Shown here: piece after piece, positions 56,175 to 60,000 of the stretch
How the letters are laid out: each line of letters begins with the position of its first letter
Numbering within the stretch: the stretch's first letter is position 1
DNA from: Membranipora membranacea
Lineage: Eukaryota; Bryozoa; Gymnolaemata; Cheilostomatida; Membraniporidae
Assembly: GCA_914767715.1 (NCBI GenBank)
Contig: OU612065.1
Location: 15,378,001 to 15,438,000, forward strand
Reading direction: 5' to 3'
DNA: 60,000 bases
The notes under the pieces: model-generated
The model's database searches: none
Told to the model about the DNA's origin: nothing
What the model saw: only the letters and a program-made list of their open reading frames with translations
Position numbers and translations under genes: made by a program

Positions 56175-57286
56175 AGTCCGGAAGATAAGGGGTGAGCTGT
56201 GTATTAAACTTACCTGCTGTACTTTTCCAGAAGCTACGTGGAGGTGATTTTACCCTATTTAATACCACAAACACCAATTGGAGTCACTGAATAGGTTGTA
56301 AGAATTATGTTCTTCTATTTAAGGTGCTAAATATTTAGATAGCTAACTAAAACTGAACTATAAGGCCACACTTGACATGACTGTGAAATATTAAGAACGA
56401 GACAATGCGATTTGTGCAATATATATCATATCATATTTTAATTTTATATTCACCTCAAGTGTATCAACGTAAATCTTCTCAATCATGCTATTTTCACATA
56501 ACAAGTTACACCCTGCACAACAAAACTTTTTTTTAATTTAGTGAGGTATGTACAGTTTTTTTGTAGCAATTATTTGTATTTAATAAATGTCTTGTCTTCT
56601 GTTGACATGGAAAAACACCATATGTAGCAAAACACGATTTTTCTGAGAACCTTACTAGCAGGTTTGAATAACTTATGACCAAGGATCTATATCCCATCAC
56701 ATCGCAATTTTAGTTATCTAAATATTTTAAGGAAGCCTTGCTACCAATTTGTCCTGACACAAGATCATGATGATAAACACAACCTTCACTCAGCCATCCG
56801 AAATAATGGAAAATCTATGAGTGGTTTGGTAATTATTTAAGTCGAATAGCACTGGTGTGTCACTTCTGAGGGGAAGAGGGAGTTCATTGCTTCAACCAAG
56901 AGCTACCCCTCCAAACAATTTTTATCCCATTATCCTAGACTAGACTACCGTGGAAGTAATGACCATTTATCATAGTCGTAACAGAGCTTGTGGACAATTA
57001 TCATGACAGCATAAACAGTAAACTGGATAGCAATGAAAATAAAACCTATCAAATTCAGATTTGTTTATTTTGCTCATTTAATTGACAGAAAAAAAACGCT
57101 GTAAGGAAGTTTTAGTTGATATTTAAAAGCCTCTCATTGATTATATTACTGGATTGAATAATATTCTTTGTCTCCTCCCTGAATGGATTATAATTTTTAA
57201 GTGTAGTGGACTACGTAAAATATGATATATTGGTGTGGTTAACATGTTGGCTGCCATCAATGTAAGCATATTTTTGTCAATGAGTC
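56175..57286. other. Intergenic region between FKBP and the GRL gene
   Basis: It contains the FKBP 3'UTR at the left and the promoter of the GRL gene at the right. AATAAA-like sequences occur (for example TTTAATAAATG near 56580), which may be polyadenylation signals. No gene, RNA or repeat is evident. Confidence 0.45.
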
Positions 57287-59303
57287 ATGGCGTCACCAAT
57301 TTTGGTTCAGCCAGTGGATATTATCACAAATTCAGAAAATATACAGACACTGACACAGACTTTATCTAATGTGGATCTGCCGTTGCGCTACGTCATGATT
57401 GGTATTGGTGCGTTTCCAGCTAACTGTGTTACGTTGTTACCCAAACGGACAAGGGTCATATTGGGAGTGCTGCAAGTCTTTCTAACTATCTTCCTCTTTA
57501 CGACAATCATACAAGCGACTCTTTCTGTGTGGAATAGTGAAGGCAAAGATGTCACAACGAACATATATACAATCTTCTTCTTGGAGATGTCATATACAAC
57601 GCCATTGGATTGTCTTTTCTTCACGGTGCTTGGTAATCTTACTCACTCGTTCAGGGATTATTATGAGCACCTTACAGTGGTACAGCACCAGATGAATAAA
57701 CTGAGGATACCTATCAATCTGAGGCTGGCTATTAGCTGTGTGAGGACACTTCTTGTGCTCGGCGTCACAATTGCGTTATCATTTGCCATACCATTCGTCT
57801 ACGATTATATCCATCATAGATGGAACTTGGACCCAGTTTTTGATTCCGACAACTATAATAACAATCCAACAAGAGCAATTTCAGGCAAAATATTTCACTT
57901 CATATCCGTTGCTCATGTCTCCTTAAAACTGGTATACTTTTACTCGGTGATCATCAATGTAGCCCTGGTAATCAAAAGCTTCAATCAAAAGTTTGCACTG
58001 CAAGTCAGAGAAAGACCCGATCATGTGAAGATGGAACTTTCACTATATCGTCACACCCATTTGGAGCTATGTAAACTGGTGGCAAACATCAATAGGTTGT
58101 TCAGATTGCTTCTGGCTACAATGATATGCGCTTATAGTACTGGAATCCTGCTTATTATCTACATAGTGTCCAGAGGCGTAGCAAAGGAGTCGGAGATAAG
58201 AGAGATATTGATTTTTTGGTGTGTGGCATTCTTCCTATTTTTATTCATGGCGATTCTGGCCTGTCAACTGATCCAAGATATGGTAAGTATTGAAGATCAC
58301 CATTATACATAGGTGCCGGATTTGATCATTCTCAATGTTCAAGCTTAATACCACTAGATTAGGATTTTTACGTCTGAGTATTATAGAGTCTAAATTTAGC
58401 TTCGTTAATCCTGTTTGTTTTCTCAATTAAATTGTTATTATTTGATATTTGATCCTAGTCTTACTTACAGCTGCACTTTTTTTGTTTCTTCATTATAGAC
58501 TATTGAAGTTCGTGATGACTTACTGAGGCTACCGATAACCGAAAAGCTAAATAGCCAGGTATGGTGCGCGCAGGAGTTTTCGAAACAGTCTCTTTACTTT
58601 AACTCAAGTTGACATCAGAATATATTTACTAACAACCAGTATCTAAAGTTGCTATTGTTGTTGTTTGAGTTGAAATTTCTGTAATAACTTTCTTTTTATG
58701 ACCCAAATAAGTAGTACTATGCGATGATAAATTTATTCTTATATTTGAGATTTTTTTTGCCAAAATCGTGTTTAATTATGATCATCTTGTCAGGAATACC
58801 AGGTCTATGTGACTTTCTTGGAACAGCTGAGAGAACCCACTTCATTAACTGCTGTACAATTGGTCAAGGTGGATAAAGAGCTGGGCTTGACGGTGAGAAG
58901 ATTGAGTGCGTATTGGGTGTATCAGATACAGATTGACGTTATTCACTGAGCTATCTCCCTACTCTGTCCAGTCGATAATTTGATCATTTGCTTCACCAAA
59001 ACTGCTGACTGATGAAGTCGGGGATTTTGGAACAGTCCTAAACTCCCTGCTGAAACACTCATCACAGCAGTAGGCTGTCTTCTTGTCCTAAATGATGAAG
59101 CAACTCCCGAATTTTGATCAATATTCTTTATCTTGCAACTATAAAGCTCAAAAAGTAATTTTTCTAATTCATTATAGATTGTCGGTTTGATGCTGACGTA
59201 TTATGTTGTGATGGCTCAACTGAATTCAAGTGCTACAATTGAACACAACTGCCTCTGTGACTGTTTATCGACTCACAACATATCAACACAGTCATCTCTC
59301 TAG
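57287..59303 (+). CDS. Gustatory-receptor-like (GRL) seven-helix membrane protein, complete four-exon gene
   Basis: This is a plasma-membrane protein of the superfamily that includes insect gustatory and odorant receptors, which in insects are ligand-gated channels with an intracellular N-terminus. Exons are 57287-58282, 58499-58558, 58794-58892 and 59178-59303; all three introns are phase 0 and GT-AG, giving 426 residues. Hydrophobic helices lie near residues 58-82, 92-116, 146-172, 203-229, 270-293, 303-328 and 386-400. Before helix 5-6 is HTHLELCKLVANINRLF, like the helix preceding TM5-6 of GRs. The last helix contains TYYVVMAQ, fitting the family signature TYhhhhhQF except that Leu replaces Phe. 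Three phase 0 introns near the C-terminus are known for the family across animals. The ligand and role are unknown; non-bilaterian members have been linked to development rather than taste. A paralogue begins 295 bp downstream. Confidence 0.85.
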
Positions 59304-59597
59304 TGTGATAGTACACACTCCTGAAATCCGGAAATGGGACTTTAGTGACCCTAAAACAATATTAATGAAGGGAAATACTCATGAAACACTCAATACTAAT
59401 GGATTGACTCAGAGAGTGATAACCAAATATGACCATTATTGACAGGAAACTGGTTCCATTACGGGGCAACATCATTACTTACGACCTTAGCTCTATGCTC
59501 TGAACTGTATGTCCATATTGCTTAAAGCTACATACTTATTTAGCAGTGAATCTTACAGAGAGATATAACCAGCAATCTGGTTATTCACATTATAAAA
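59304..59597. other. Spacer between tandem GRL genes
   Basis: This 294-bp AT-rich spacer must hold the end of the first GRL gene and the start of the second. I see nothing else in it. Confidence 0.4.
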
Positions 59598-60000
59598 ATG
59601 AGGTTGAAAATCCAACCAAAAGGAACTGCTTCTGAGTTAACACATATGGAGCCATCTTTGCAGAGAGTGGATTTATTTTTACGTTATGTCATGGTTGCAA
59701 CTGCAGCGTTTCCAGCTAACTGTATACCGCAACTCCGAAAACCAGTCATAGTTGTGCTGGGGACATTTCAAATGGTTATCATTTTGTATTATATTTTATG
59801 ATCGTAACACATGCTGCAGGAAAGGTCCTGAAGCTAAGTGAGACAGAAGACCTAGCGCTGTTGGTGTACAAAACATTCTTTCTAGGGATGTTATTCACAA
59901 CAAAACTACAGTGTTTTCTCTTTGCAATTACCGGCAATCTTTCTAACTGTTTTAATGACTTATATGATCAACTCTCTGTTGTTCAACAAAAGTTTCAAGA
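59598..60000 (+). pseudogene. Tandem GRL paralogue, 5' part, with a frameshift; runs off the window
   Basis: The frame opens at the ATG at 59598 and reads VDLFLRYVMVATAAFPANCI, matching VDLPLRYVMIGIGAFPANCV of the first GRL gene. It meets a TGA at 59799-59801. From about 59794 the next frame is open to the window end and continues the homology (KTFFLGMLFTTKLQ, then FAITGNLSNCFNDLYDQLSV and VQQ, versus TIFFLEMSYTTPLD, FTVLGNLTHSFRDYYEHLTV and VQH). The break lies in ATTATATTTTATG, a T-rich run. No GT-AG intron that would bridge it is visible. It is either a pseudogene or a one-base sequencing or assembly error in an intact gene. Confidence 0.7.

Overview
The window is nuclear DNA of an early-branching animal, AT-rich and intron-containing. 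The gene content (a Onecut transcription factor, a LIX1-like/Lowfat protein, a lysosomal alpha-L-fucosidase, a large FKBP4/5-type immunophilin and a gustatory-receptor-like seven-helix protein) points to Metazoa. CUT-class homeobox genes and gustatory-receptor-like (GRL) genes occur outside Bilateria in placozoans and cnidarians. I infer a placozoan-like or cnidarian source, but the species cannot be fixed from the sequence alone.

Layout. Positions 1-6.8 kb hold the 5' part of a minus-strand onecut gene: a large exon with the STP box and CUT domain, a >5 kb intron, and a 45-nt microexon. Its homeodomain lies outside the window. From 10.66 to 15.67 kb is a complete five-exon lix1l gene, also minus strand. 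From 15.7 to 18.7 kb I see no gene. From 18.72 to 33.47 kb is a higher-order tandem array: 15 blocks in one orientation, built from a header, 141-bp units and a terminal unit, with 23-bp hairpins between some blocks. From 34.29 to 43.40 kb is a minus-strand gene for a protein with an FVSHAW domain and kinesin-light-chain-type TPRs. It is split inside one TPR by a 6.8-kb element with ~0.74-kb inverted termini tipped by 14-bp repeat arrays. The element starts with GT and ends with AG in gene sense, and removing it keeps the reading frame.

The right part is on the plus strand: alpha-L-fucosidase (seven exons, 45.00-50.06 kb, with a ~1.86-kb inverted-repeat element in intron 2), an FKBP4/5 co-chaperone (nine exons, 51.00-56.17 kb, with two palindromic elements in intron 1), a complete GRL gene (four exons, 57.29-59.30 kb) and the start of a tandem GRL paralogue with a frameshift that runs off the window.

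The genes do not form one pathway. What unifies the window is its load of fold-back (inverted-repeat) elements of at least five families, most of them in introns or interrupting a gene. The best candidates for something undescribed are the 14-bp-array fold-back element that looks like an intron in the TPR gene, and the 15-block hairpin-linked array. All splice sites were read by eye from GT/AG and frame and have no transcript support here.
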